The notes below the pieces were generated by a model. The model saw nothing but the letters and a program-made list of their open reading frames with translations, searched no databases and had not been told where the DNA came from. Shown piece by piece: positions 35,821 to 47,089 of a DNA stretch of 64,000 nt. The stretch comes from Protopterus annectens (lineage: Eukaryota; Chordata; Ceratodontiformes; Protopteridae). The stretch spans positions 831,811,940 to 831,875,939 of the forward strand of contig NC_056750.1 of NCBI RefSeq assembly GCF_019279795.1, given 5' to 3'. The position numbers and the translations under genes were made by a program. Position 1 is the stretch's first letter, and each line of letters opens with the position of its first letter.

Positions 35821-38800
35821 AAGCATGTTAGGGCCTGCTGCTGCTCTTATTTAGGTGTATAAGCATGTTAGGGGCTGCTGCTGATCTTATTTAGGTGTAT
35901 AAGCATGTTAGGGCCTGCTACTGCTCTTATTTAGGTGTATAAGCATGTTAGGGGCTGCTGCTGCTCTTATTTAGGTGTATAAGCATGTTAGGGGCTGCTG
36001 CTGCTCTTATTTAGGTGTATAAGCATGTTAGGGCCTGCTGCTGCTCTTATTTAGGTGTATAAGCATGTTAGGGGCTGCTGCTGCTCTTATTTAGGTGTAT
36101 AAGCATGTTAGGGGCTGCTGCTGCTCTTATTTAGGTGTATAAGCATGTTAGGGGCTGCTGCTGCTCTTATTTAGGTGTATAAGCATGTTAGGGGCTGCTG
36201 CTGCTCTTATTTAGGTGTATACGCATGTTAGGGGCTGCTGCTGCTCTTATTTAGGTGTATAAGCATGTTAGGGCCTGCTGCTGCTCTTATTTAGGTGTAT
36301 ACGCATGTTAGGGGCTGCTGCTGCTCTTATTTAGGTGTATACGCATGTTAGGGGCTGCTGCTGCTCTTATTTAGGTGTATACGCATGTTAGGGTCTGCTG
36401 CTGCTCTTATTTAGGTGTATAAGCATGTTAGGGGCTGCTGCTGCTCTTATTTAGGTGTATAAGAATGTTAGGGGCTGCTGCTGCTCTTATTTAGGTGTAT
36501 AAGCATGTTAGGGGCTGCTGCTGCTCTTATTTAGGTGTATAAGCATGTTAGGGGCTGCTCCTGCTCTTATTTAGGTGTATACGCATGTTAGGGGCTGCTG
36601 CTGCTCTTATTTAGGTGTATAAGCATGTTAGGGGCTGCTGCTGCTCTTATTTAGGTGTATACGCATGTTAGGGCCTGCTGCTGCTCTTATTTAGGTGTAT
36701 ACACATGTTAGAGGCTGCTGCTGCTCTTATTTAGGTGTATAAGCATGTTAGGGCCTGCTGCTGCTCTTATTTAGGTGTATAAGCATGTTAGGGGCTGCTG
36801 CTGATCTTATTTAGGTGTATAAGCATGTTAGGGCCTGCTACTGCTCTTATTTAGGTGTATAAGCATGTTAGGGGCTGCTGCTGCTCTTATTTAGGTGTAT
36901 AAGCATGTTAGGGGCTGCTGCTGCTCTTATTTAGGTGTATAAGCATGTTAGGGCCTGCTGCTGCTCTTATTTAGGTGTATACGCATGTTAGGGGCTGCTG
37001 CTGCTCTTATTTAGGTGTATACGCATGTTAGGGGCTGCTGCTGCTCTTATTTAGGTGTATACGCATGTTAGGGTCTGCTGCTGCTCTTATTTAGGTGTAT
37101 AAGCATGTTAGGGGCTGCTGCTGCTCTTATTTAGGTGTATAAGCATGTTAGGGGCTGCTGCTGCTCTTATTTAGGTGTATAAGCATGTTAGGGCCTGCTG
37201 CTGCTCTTATTTAGGTGTATAAGCATGTTAGGGGCTGCTGCTGCTCTTATTTAGGTGTATACGCATGTTAGGACCTGCTCCTGCTCTTATTTAGGTGTAT
37301 ATGCATGTTAGGGGCTGCTGCTGCTCTTATTTAGGTGTATACGCATGTTAGGGCCTGCTGCTGCTCTTATTTAGGTGTATACGCATGTTAGAGGCTGCTG
37401 CTGCTCTTATTTAGGTGTATACGCATGTTAGGGGCTGCTGCTGCTCTTATTTAGGTGTATAAGCATGTTAGGGGCTGCTGCTGCTCTTATTTAGGTGTAT
37501 AAGCATGTTAGGGGCTGCTGCTGCTCTTATTTAGGTGTATAAGCATGTTAGGGGCTGCTGCTGCTCTTATTTAGGTGTATAAGCATGTTAGGGGCTGCTG
37601 CTGCTCTTATTTAGGTGTATAAGCAGGTTAGGGGCTGCTGCTGCTCTTATTTAGGTGTATACGCATGTTAGGGGCTGCTGCTGCTCTTATTTAGGTGTAT
37701 AAGCATGTTAGGGGCTGCTGCTGCTCTTATTTAGGTGTATAAGCATGTTAGGGGCTGCTGCTGCTCTTATTTAGGTGTATAAGCATGTTAGGGGCTGCTG
37801 CTGCTCTTATTTAGGTGTATAAGCATGTTAGGGACTGCTGCTGCTCTTATTTAGGTGTATAAGCATGTTAGGGGCTGCTGCTGCTCTTATTTAGGTGTAT
37901 AAGCATGTTAGGGGCTGCTGCTGCTCTATTTAGGTGTATAAGCATGTTAGGGGCTGCTGCTGCTCTTATTTAGGTGTATAAGCATGTTAGGGGCTGCTGC
38001 TGCTCTTATTTAGGTGTATACGCATGTTAGGGGCTGCTGCTGCTCTTATTTAGGTGTATAAGCATGTTAGGGGCTGCTCCTGCTCTTATTTAGGTGTATA
38101 CGCATGTTAGGGGCTGCTGCTGCTCTTATTTAGGTGTATAAGCATGTTAGGGCCTGCTGCTGCTCTTATTTAGGTGTATACGCATGTTAGAGGCTGCTGC
38201 TGCTCTTATTTAGGTGTATACGCATGTTAGGGGCTGCTGCTGCTCTTATTTAGGTGTATAAGCATGTTAGGGGCTGCTGCTGCTCTTATTTAGGTGTATA
38301 AGCATGTTAGGGGCTGCTGCTGCTCTTATTTAGGTGTATAAGCATGTTAGGGGCTGCTGCTGCTCTTATTTAGGTGTATAAGCATGTTAGGGGCTGCTGC
38401 TGCTCTTATTTAGGTGTATAAGCATGTTAGGGGCTGCTGCTGCTCTTATTTAGGTGTATACATGTTAGGGGCTGCTGCTGCTCTTATTTAGGTGTATACG
38501 CATGTTAGGGGCTGCTGCTGCTCTTATTTAGGTGTATACGCATGTTAGGGGCTGCTGCTGCTCTTATTTAGATGTATAAGCATGTTAGGGCCTGCTGCTG
38601 CTCTTATTTAGGTGTATACGCATGTTAGGGGCTGCTGCTGCTCTTATTTAGGTGTATAACATGTTAGGGCTGCTGCTGCTCTTATTTAGGTGTATAAGCA
38701 TGTTAGGGGCTGCTGCTGCTCTTATTTAGGTGTATATCATGTTAGAGGCTGCTGCTGCTCTTATTTAGGTGTATACGCATGTTAGGGGCTGCTGCTGCTC

Positions 38801-40411
38801 TTATTTAGGTGTATAAGCATGTTAGGGGCTGCTGCTGCTCTTATTTAGGTGTATAAGCATGTTAGGGGCTGCTGCTGCTCTTATTTAGGTGTATAAGCAG
38901 GTTAGGGGCTGCTGCTGCTCTTATTTAGGTGTATACGCATGTTAGGGGCTGCTGCTGCTCTTATTTAGGTGTATACGCATGTTAGGGGCTGCTGCTGCTC
39001 TTATTTAGGTGTATAAGCATGTTAGGGGCTGCTGCTGCTCTTATTTAGGTGTATAAGCATGTTAGGGGCTGCTGCTGCTCTTATTTAGGTGTATAAGCAG
39101 GTTAGGGGCTGCTGCTGCTCTTATTTAGGTGTATACGCATGTTAGAGGCTGCTGCTGCTCTTATTTAGGTGTATACGCATGTTAGGGGCTGCTGCTGCTC
39201 TTATTTAGGTGTATAAGCATGTTAGGGGCTGCTGCTGCTCTTATTTAGGTGTATAAGCATGTTAGGGGCTGCTGCTGCTCTTATTTAGGTGTATACGCAT
39301 GTTAGAGGCTGCTCCTGCTCTTATTTAGGTGTATACGCATGTTAGGGTCTGCTGCTGCTCTTATTTAGGTGTATAAGCATGTTAGGGGCTGCTGCTGCTC
39401 TTATTTAGGTGTATAAGCATGTTAGGGACTGCTGCTGCTCTTATTTAGGTGTATAAGCATGTTAGGGGCTGCTGCTGCTCTTATTTAGGTGTATAAGCAT
39501 GTTAGGGGCTGCTGCTGCTCTTATTTAGGTGTATACGCATGTTAGGGCCTGCTGCTGCTCTTATTTAGGTGTATAAGCATGTTAGGGGCTGCTGCTGCTC
39601 TTATTTAGGTGTATAAGCATGTTAGGGGCTGCTGCTGCTCTTATTTAGGTGTATAAGCATGTTAGGGGCTGCTGCTGCTCTTATTTAGGTGTATAAGCAG
39701 GTTAGGGGCTGCTGCTGCTCTTATTTAGGTGTATAAGCATGTTAGGGGCTGCTGCTGCTCTTATTTAGGTGTATAAGCATGTTAGGGGCTGCTGCTGCTC
39801 TTATTTAGGTGTATAAGCATGTTAGGGGCTGCTGCTGCTCTTATTTAGGTGTATAAGCATGTTAGGGGCTGCTGCTGCTCTTATTTAGGTGTATACGCAT
39901 GTTAGGGCCTGCTGCTGCTCTTATTTAGGTGTATAAGCATGTTAGGGGCTGCTGCTGCTCTTATTTAGGTGTATACGCATGTTTGGGGCTGCTGCTGCTC
40001 TTATTTAGGTGTATACGCATGTTAGGGGCTGCTGCTGCGCTTATTTAGGTGTATAAGCATGTTAGGGGCTGCTGCTGCTCTTATTTAGGCGTATAAGCAT
40101 GTTAGGGCCTGCTGCTGCTCTTATTTAGGTGTATACGCATGTTAGGGTCTGCTGCTGCTCTTATTTAGGTGTATACGCATGTTAGGGGCTGCTGCTGCGC
40201 TTATTTAGGTGTATAAGCATGTTAGGGCCTGCTGCTGCTCTTATTTAGGTGTATAAGCATGTTAGGGCCTGCTGCTGCTCTTATTTAGGTGTATAAGCAT
40301 GTTAGGGCCTGCTGCTGCTCTTATTTAGGTGTATACGCATGTTAGGGGCTGCTGCTGCTCTTATTTAGGTGTATTAGCATGTTAGGGGCTGCTGCTGCTC
40401 TTGTTTAGGTG
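35821..40411. repeat. 40-bp minisatellite, about 115 copies, grown from the transposase start
   Basis: The unit begins AAGCATGTTAGGGGCTGCTG and ends CTCTTATTTAGGTGTAT. Most units are exactly 40 bp; a few of 38 or 39 bp occur near 37.92, 38.46, 38.65 and 38.74 kb. Two positions vary most: AAGC or ACGC, and the base after TTAGG (G, C, T or A). The unit aligns with 28483-28522 of Harbinger 1, so it contains the transposase start codon (ATG TTA GGG GCT GCT). Sequence just left and right of the array is Harbinger sequence in the expected order. Each unit includes one TTAGGG and a CTG triplet run. Confidence 0.97.
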
Positions 40412-40424
40412 AATGTGCAACAGG

Positions 40425-40665
40425 AAAAACACACCAAAAGCCAGCACCGAAGTTCCAAATCCCAAATTTTATTGAAAGTTGACTAGTGCAACATAAGCAT
40501 TAAAATGAAAGCTCGATCCTCATACTAGTTTCGGAAATGCCTTCTTCAGTGAGGAAGAAAGACAAAAAAACAAAAATTTGGGATTTGGAACTTCGGTGCT
40601 GGCTTTTGGTGTGTTTTTCATGTTTGGTTGGCCGTGCACGGCCGTACTTGCGAGGTGGAGTGTTC
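40425..40665. mobile_element. 241-bp foldback insertion with 15-bp target duplication
   Basis: Arms 40425-40471 and 40573-40619 are inverse copies with about one mismatch (ACCGAAGTTCCAAATCCC and its complement). TGAATGTGCAACAGG at 40410-40424 is repeated exactly at 40666-40680, and removing the insert restores the Harbinger 2 transposase sequence. The loop carries a hammerhead-like core (40529-40549), which links it to Penelope-like elements. A GCCGTGCACGGC palindrome lies at about 40631-40642. Confidence 0.85.
40529..40549 (-). ncRNA. Hammerhead-like core in the foldback loop
   Basis: The minus strand carries CTGAAGA (CUGANGA type, complement of 40543-40549), a short AGGCATTTCC stem region and GAAAC (complement of 40528-40532). 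Confidence 0.35.
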
Positions 40666-40680
40666 TGAATGTGCAACAGG

Positions 40681-41060
40681 CCCAAGTCTGGGCTACTGCT
40701 GCTGCTAATAGACCATGGCCAAGAGGGAGAAGGGTGTTTAGAGCCTATTTAACTTTTTGTGGTCTGCATGAGGTATAAATTGTAGAGTGCTACAGGGTGG
40801 ATAGAGACACACTACAACTCTTCAACCTCTGTCGTCCTCAACTGGCAGCAAGGGCAAACTGAGAGGAACCAATGCCAGTGGACACCAAGGTATGTGTATC
40901 ACATAAAATATTAGATACAGAAACCTTCCAGAGACCAAAAGGGTGCATGCTGGGGTGTCACAGGCATCAGCATCCAGGATCCTACATCAATTCCTGAATG
41001 CTATGATACAACACGCAAGTGGTTACATACATTTTCCCAGTACAACTGCAGAACTCCCAA
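40681..41060 (+). pseudogene. Harbinger 2 transposase, N-terminal remnant
   Basis: Continues the start codons left of the foldback: QVWATAAANRPWPRGRRVFR, AYLTFCGLHEV, then after a stop YRVDRDTLQLFNLCRPQL and PMPVDTKVC, collinear with YRVDMEAVEEICSLCHTHL and PIPVETKVC of Harbinger 1. The catalytic region (the part equivalent to 28950-29550) is not present; the spacer follows instead, so a deletion has removed it. Confidence 0.75.
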
Positions 41061-41267
41061 GGTAAGTGTTGAACCTGAAATAGAAAAATAAATGTCTAAG
41101 AACACAAATAAATGGTATATCCTTGCATACTGTTACTTGCTAATTTAAGTAAGTTATGAGGTAAGTGATTTTTACAGTAATGACATCAATATGTGACAAC
41201 ACTGACTTATGTCAATATCTGTGTTCTTTATCAACTAATAGCCTAATGCATGAAAGATTCACACATT

Positions 41268-41560
41268 CATACCTCTCAAATGTACACATTTTTCAAAGAA
41301 TGTCCAGAATTTGGCCTCATAGTTTTGTACTAAATCATTAAAAATTGAAGTTAGAAAATAATGACAGATTTCAGTTTTAGACTTCATATCCCTCAGAAAA
41401 TTCACAATAATGTAAAACCTGTTATTATATCAACGTTCTAAGTTTGTAAGACCAAAATATTTCAAAATTGTCCCTATTTTTGGGCCTTTGTCCTACTTTT
41501 ATTTATGACTTGGTCCAGCTTTGTGGGTCTAAGAGGTTGAGAAGGATGTACACATTACAA
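41268..41560. mobile_element. hAT-like MITE, copy 2, with 8-bp target duplication
   Basis: Ends CATACCTCTCAAATG and, inverted, AGAGGTTGAGAAGGATG. Flanks are CACACATT (left) and TACACATT (right), 7 of 8 identical, as expected for hAT insertion. Internal CCCTATTTTTGGGCCTTTGT is shared with copy 1. Confidence 0.75.
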
Positions 41561-41915
41561 AAAACTGTAAGAAAGCAGTACCATGGACAAAAGCGCATCA
41601 CAAATACAAGTATGCTAAACACTCAGTCATCTATGCACCCCGGGCATCAGACAAAAGAGTTATGTATCCCTGAATCCAAAACAGAGAAAATCAAAGGATA
41701 TGGTCGAGTTATCATCATTTGCACAGGGCATTGTTTGGGGAGTGGGGGGCAGGAGGCCAAGGCTGACAAAAAAGGTAGTCAGTGTGTGTGAGAAAGACAC
41801 ATAGGAGGACATTTGGATAAAGTATCAAATGACCACTGAGACAGAATGAGATGAAAGCCTCATGACTGACCCATGTCACTGTTATGTGTGCGTGTCTCTA
41901 TGGGCACTCAAGTTG

Positions 41916-41919
<4 letters not shown>

Positions 41920-41969
<50 letters not shown>

Positions 41970-41982
41970 ATTTGTGTGTGTG

Positions 41983-42065
<83 letters not shown>
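41920..42065. repeat. (TG)n microsatellite
   Basis: About 145 bp with a few interruptions. Confidence 0.95.
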
Positions 42066-42066
<1 letters not shown>

Positions 42067-42159
42067 TCTGCAAGAACAGAGCCAAGCTCTGTGCTAGCTG
42101 TATGTCCTATGTGGGACAGGTGTGAGCTGTGCATGGTACAGGTGACAGTTCATTGTCAT

Positions 42160-44030
42160 CATCCCCGACTGTGAGAACTGTCTCTGCCAGGAGTTGTACT
42201 GGCATGTCTATCCCCATGGTCAGATGCACTGCTTTTACTCGAATGTGACTGATGTCTGCTGGACAAGCTCTCCCCATGAGTTTGCATTACTTCTACTTGA
42301 ATGCGGCTGATGTCTGATGGACAAGCTCTCTTCATGAGTTTGCCCAGAACCACAATGTCATGGCCTACCATGTCTGGGTGTTGACAGCTCAAACACTGAT
42401 GGAACAGTGGAAGTAGTGCCACTATGGGAGCTTGACTGGGCACAGGCATGTTGGCTAACATCAGATGATGTGGCTGACCTATGTCCACATGGATGCTGTG
42501 CCTCTCCCAGCAGACAGTCCATCACAGACACTGCCTATTCCAATGTGTCGTTTATTCAGTCCATTGAATCAGCAACACAGTGAAGGCAGTCATGCATGTC
42601 GCCTGTGCCACATCTGCAACCCTAAGCATTTCCTCAGAGGCCCTATTGGAATGTGCTTATGCTCCATGATGGTCCTAAACATAGGTCAAGAGGCATGGAA
42701 AGACAAACCATGATCAGGTGGAAGGTGGACACCAGGCCATCTCAGAGCACCCCTAACAACCCTCCTATGTGGTAACTTGCTCACAGTTTGGCTCTGGCCA
42801 GAGTCAACAGAAACTGAAGCCATGGTAACTATACTACCCTGCCTCTGTTTGGCCACCATCATCATTAGACTCTGCTGATACACTGAAATCAGGTAGTAAG
42901 AATTCAGCACTTCCACTGTCAGGATCACCCCTTGGGAGGGGTGGCCTAATGGTTAAAGTGTTTGCTTTACAAACCCAAGGTGCAGGGTTCGAGTCTCACA
43001 AGGGATAATTGGCTAAGCTTAAAATGGCTTGCAAGGGCACTTAGCTTAGTACTTATCTATGAATCTCTATGAATAATAAGCAACAAATACAGAAAAGAAA
43101 TGAATACCTGCACTACAATTTAATATATACTAACAAACTAACATGGGGGCCACTATCACAGATGCAGCAACACACACACACTCATGAGACCCCCCTCACA
43201 CATACAGATAAATGCATATTTCTATCACATAGTCATCAGTACTCTAAAAATGTTTGGCAGATGACTTCACACTTGTTAGGGAGGATGGTCCTGGAAGAAG
43301 TTTAGCAAAAAGTAGGGATACCATCATCAAAATTCCAATAAGACAGGGGAACCAATTTTTTGCCTTTATATGTCCATTAACAGTACTTTATCTGAAACTT
43401 GGTTGACACATCCACCCAAAGCCCATGTGTAATGAACCAGAATGTGTTGTTAACACTTTATCAATAGATTCCCCATGAAAAAAAAGAATAAGTAAAACTA
43501 CTGAACTATTATGTTTAATATTTTACTATACAATAAAGTGTTAAAAATTGATGTATGAAAGCCTACGTGGAAGCTCCTACTGGGATATACTTGTTCTCCT
43601 TGAAACATAAGCACCAACATCAATCACATGCTGTTGTGCACTTTCCACGAGCTTTCAGGATCTTTGACAATGGACAGGAACTCTTCATTTTGGTGTCAGT
43701 GGTGGCTCTGTAGCAGGACACCACCATAGCCAGGTGTCCACATGCCTCTTCAGCTGCCTCCAAGCTGATGAAATCATATCAGTGACTTTATGATGCACCT
43801 GATCTTAAGTCATGCTGCGCACTTTATGACACCGACTTCATTCACTAACTGGTTCCAAATCTGCATTTTCCAGACATGTCCTCATGTTCTCTCTCAAGCA
43901 GAAAGGCATCATGTCACTTAAATGCTTGGACAATTACATTTTTGGAGTCACTGAAAGGGGGTTTTCAGGGATTGGGATGCTTGGGTGTCATAATCCTAGA
44001 TGACATAAAACAAAAAAGAAGGATGCTACA
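42160..44030 (-). pseudogene. Myb/trihelix-like partner of Harbinger 2, decayed
   Basis: On the minus strand near 43.98-43.86 kb, FSDSKNVIVQAF and HDAFLLERENEDMSGKC match the first helix region of the Harbinger 1 protein (YSDAEHYIIIQTLHCNGTFLL). A Ser/His-rich frame at 42159-42488 corresponds to 30544-30813. A SINE-B (42934-43074) is inserted between them. Stops and frameshifts throughout. Confidence 0.55.
42934..43074 (+). mobile_element. SINE-B, full-length
   Basis: GGTGGCCTAATGGTTAAAGT (A box), GGGTTCGAGTCTCACAAGGG (B box), ATTGGCTAAGCTTAAAATGG and a CTATGAATCTCTATGAAT tail. The body cannot be a working tRNA because it has no acceptor pairing after the B box. Confidence 0.88.
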
Positions 44031-44034
44031 CATA

Positions 44035-44655
44035 AATAAAAATCCTTCTTATATATACATTTATTTTTATCTATATTATCTACTGGAGAAACACAAAGCT
44101 TCAGGTTTTAAAATATAAAAGTTTATGTGGTTGTAACATATCACAGTCATACACAAACCAAAGTTTGATCCAAAACAAGGAATAACAAGAGAAAATCCTT
44201 TTTATAAAAGTTTTTGGTTATGGCAACACAAAAATGGAACTTGCCAACCTCACCCTCAAAAACAACAGGCAAATGACAGTTTGTAACAAGTACGGAATAA
44301 CACATCAGTTAATTGTTATAAGTGCTTTAAAAAAACTGCCCAAAATGTGTACACATTCACAACAGGAAAATTATTTTTATACGCTTCTCAGTCAGCTCTG
44401 CCTGTGCCCGGCACTCCCCTTGAAGTGTCTATGGGCCATCTTAGAAACCTAATAACCCTGTGTCATTGACAATATAGGACATTTACATTTCACTGAAATA
44501 ACATAGAACAGTGTAAGATAAACAGCTGTAACAAAAACAGTTGTGATGAAAATTAATAATGCTGTGTATCTGACAAAATAAAATGCCCTGAAAAAAATGC
44601 ATATGCCATCATTAAATTTCTAAGAAGTGCATACAGATAAAATCTGCATTTGCTA
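44035..44655. other. Anonymous sequence
   Basis: May contain the end of Harbinger 2; no terminal repeat found. Confidence 0.3.

Positions 44656-44658
<3 letters not shown>

Positions 44659-44753
<95 letters not shown>
44659..44753. repeat. (TA)n-(TG)n microsatellite
   Basis: About 72 bp TA and 23 bp TG. Confidence 0.95.
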
Positions 44754-44754
<1 letters not shown>

Positions 44755-45140
44755 ATTGGTACTGATCCTTGAAAGAACTTTTTACCAAAGCACAAACAGT
44801 CAGGCATACTTCCGCAAAAGTGCTTTTTACCGAAAAAGCACTTTCGCGGAAGTATGCCTGCAGCTAGAGGGAGTCGTGAGGGAATGCCTGTTGCGGAGAT
44901 CATACTACAGTGTGGATAAGGGAATATTCCCTTTTCCTCACTGTAGTGTGATCAGGGAGTGAGAATATTAAAGTAGAGGGGGGTGTGGGGGCTGTCGCGT
45001 GCAGGGGGGCTTCCCCCTGCATAAAAGTAGATTTATTGTTTTTTTTTAATCCACTTTAACGGAAGTGCTTTTTCGGTGAAAGGGCTTTCATTAAAGTGTG
45101 TTCGTTGATTGTGTATTCGGACTATTGAACTATCATTCAG

Positions 45141-45145
<5 letters not shown>
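44754..45145. mobile_element. TA-flanked hairpin-family element, copy 5
   Basis: A 58-bp near-perfect hairpin at 44801-44860 (AGGCATACTTCCGC and its inverse GCGGAAGTATGCCT at the ends). The family core at 44900-45025 has CTACAGTGTGGATAAGGGAA, a GGGAATATTCCC palindrome, CACTGTAGTGTGATC and GCAGGGGGGCTTCCCCCTGC. The right part again has GAAGTGCTTTTTCGG. Confidence 0.65.
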
Positions 45146-45188
<43 letters not shown>

Positions 45189-45189
45189 A

Positions 45190-45233
<44 letters not shown>

Positions 45234-45243
45234 ACACACACAC

Positions 45244-45300
<57 letters not shown>
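45146..45300. repeat. Three (TA)n runs with short breaks
   Basis: TA runs separated by ATAAATATAC and by a short CACACA run. Lies between hairpin-family copies 5 and 6. Confidence 0.95.
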
Positions 45301-45304
<4 letters not shown>

Positions 45305-45740
45305 TTATAGTTTACTACTGAAATCTTGAAACTGCATTCATCGACTGTCCACAATGTCGACTTGAAATGCAGAAAACCACATAAAAAAAACAGCAAACTA
45401 GAAAAAGAATACGTCGACACTTGCAGTTCAATGTATTCGACATAGCAGGAGGTGATGTCAGTCACCCATGCTATGTACTGTAAAGTAACGTGACACTCTA
45501 CAGTCAACGGCACATGAATTTTACTATTTTACAGAGGGACAACCTCCCTCTGCACCCCCACACTCCCTGCAAATTATATATACCAACTCCGAGATTGCAC
45601 TACAGTGAGAAAATAGGTTAATTCCCTGTTCTTCGGTGAGCCACGATCTCCACTCAAAAGTTCGAACTCAAATACTTAAACTACACTACCCCTTTGATAT
45701 AGTGTAATTAATGTAGTTGAGTTCACAAAAATGCCTACTG
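45301..45740. mobile_element. TA-flanked hairpin-family element, copy 6
   Basis: The core at 45535-45655 has GAGGGACAACCTCCCTCTGC (hairpin), CCAACTCCGAGATTGCACTA, CAGTGAG and AATTCCCTG. A 25-bp hairpin (GAACTCAAATACTTAAACTA, inverse TAATGTAGTTGAGTTC) lies at about 45666-45725. The left arm repeats AATGTCGAC-like words. The right end is not defined. Confidence 0.55.
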
Positions 45741-47085
45741 GAAAACTACACTTTGACAATCTCACTCTCGACCACCTGCCGTTTGCTAAAGTAATAATAA
45801 ACCTAGATAGATGAATATAAAATTATTTTCCTTGTAACATATGAGCAAATCTAGTAACTACTGAAAAATTCAGTCATACCTTATCATGATCAGAATTCTT
45901 CTGTGCAGGTAAATCCAAATTAATACAGATCTTCTTATATGTTGTCCACATGCATAGCTGTCCTCATCGTCAGGTTCCCTAGCTTCACAATTACCTATTT
46001 ATAGTGTAGATTCAAGCCTGTGAGCACAATGAAATGCAAATGAAGTGTGGACTCATTAGAATTGCTGAATCCCAAATTTTTGGTTCCATGCTGTAGATGT
46101 AAACATAGTGCAGACACTCCCTCAGTGTTAGTTGCTAATGGATTGCAACTATGAATGATTACTTATAGGGAGAATGAAAATACAACACCAATTCAGAACA
46201 CCTTCCCTGCAGTGGATGAGTCACCCAGGTTACACCTTCAAAGTGTAGAAGTAATTGCATCAAGGTTTTAAAGGGAAGTGAATAGCACACATTATTCGGT
46301 TTCTGTTCATTAATAGCCAAGGTCTCATGTCTTTGTTGAAAACTGTATGTTATTGTCATTTAATATTCTCATACATTTTATGGACAATGATACAAAATGC
46401 TCTACAGACTGCATGTCTGAGATTATAGCTCAGGTAACAAAAGAATGAATACAATACAAAGGAGACAGACCTGCATTGCTACAAACAATACTCATAAATG
46501 GTTGTGTGATCAGTCTTTGCACTAAATATGTAATTAATACATGTATAAACAACGTAGAGTGTCAAAGTGTTATATGTCTTGTTAATACTGGGGACAAAAT
46601 GGGACTTGCTTGTATGCACAATGATTTGTATTCCTGCTACAAAGCTGTTTCTGTGAAAAACAGAGATAAGACACCCTTACTGTGTTTTGTAGGTTCATTT
46701 GTGTGACAGTTCAAATCCAGAGATATGTAAAAATCTGTAATGTGTGCCAAAATTTATTTTGCAATTTTTTTATCTTAATATTTGTGAGGCACGCTGCTTA
46801 GCACAAACATGGGGAAATGGATAAATCAAATAAATTTCAAGTAACATACGTCTATGATAAAGACTGCATAAATTATATCTATGAGTCAAGTGTGTGTGTA
46901 GCACACCTTGTAAACACGATGAACCACACCATAAATACAATCTGTAGATTGTGGTTCAAGTCCCGCATTTATCTTTTAAGGGTGAAACCTAATAAACCCT
47001 TTTTAGAAGGATAATGCAAGGTGAGCTTTGCTTGTCACATTTGCTCATCACTTACCTTCATGCAAACACAGTTTAATAGCCCACA
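45741..47085. other. Anonymous sequence with one tRNA-like segment
   Basis: A tRNA-like stretch at about 46888-46962 has a good B box (GTGGTTCAAGTCCCGC) but no clear A box; possibly a SINE head relic. Confidence 0.35.
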
Positions 47086-47089
47086 CAAG

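Larger units (their letters stand above)
35540..44030 (+). mobile_element. PIF/Harbinger DNA transposon, element 2, swollen by later insertions
   Basis: Same order as element 1: 5' flank (35590-35820; shared GGAACTATTCAACAGCTATAA with GAGCTATTCAAAAGCTATAA at 28387), transposase start, spacer, Myb-like gene in reverse. It has gained a 4.6-kb minisatellite, a foldback insertion, a hAT-like MITE, a TG repeat and a SINE-B. The two elements differ by much more than a recent duplication would. The limits are set by homology only. Confidence 0.7.

Noticed and set aside
35821-40411. CRISPR array
   Set aside because: The unit is contiguous without unique spacers, and the context is a vertebrate transposon.
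35821-40411. Interstitial telomere repeat
   Set aside because: TTAGGG occurs once in 40 bp, never in tandem, and derives from the transposase start region.
42934-43074. Functional tRNA gene
   Set aside because: A and B boxes are good but no matching acceptor stem follows, and a CR1-like tail is attached, so it is a SINE.
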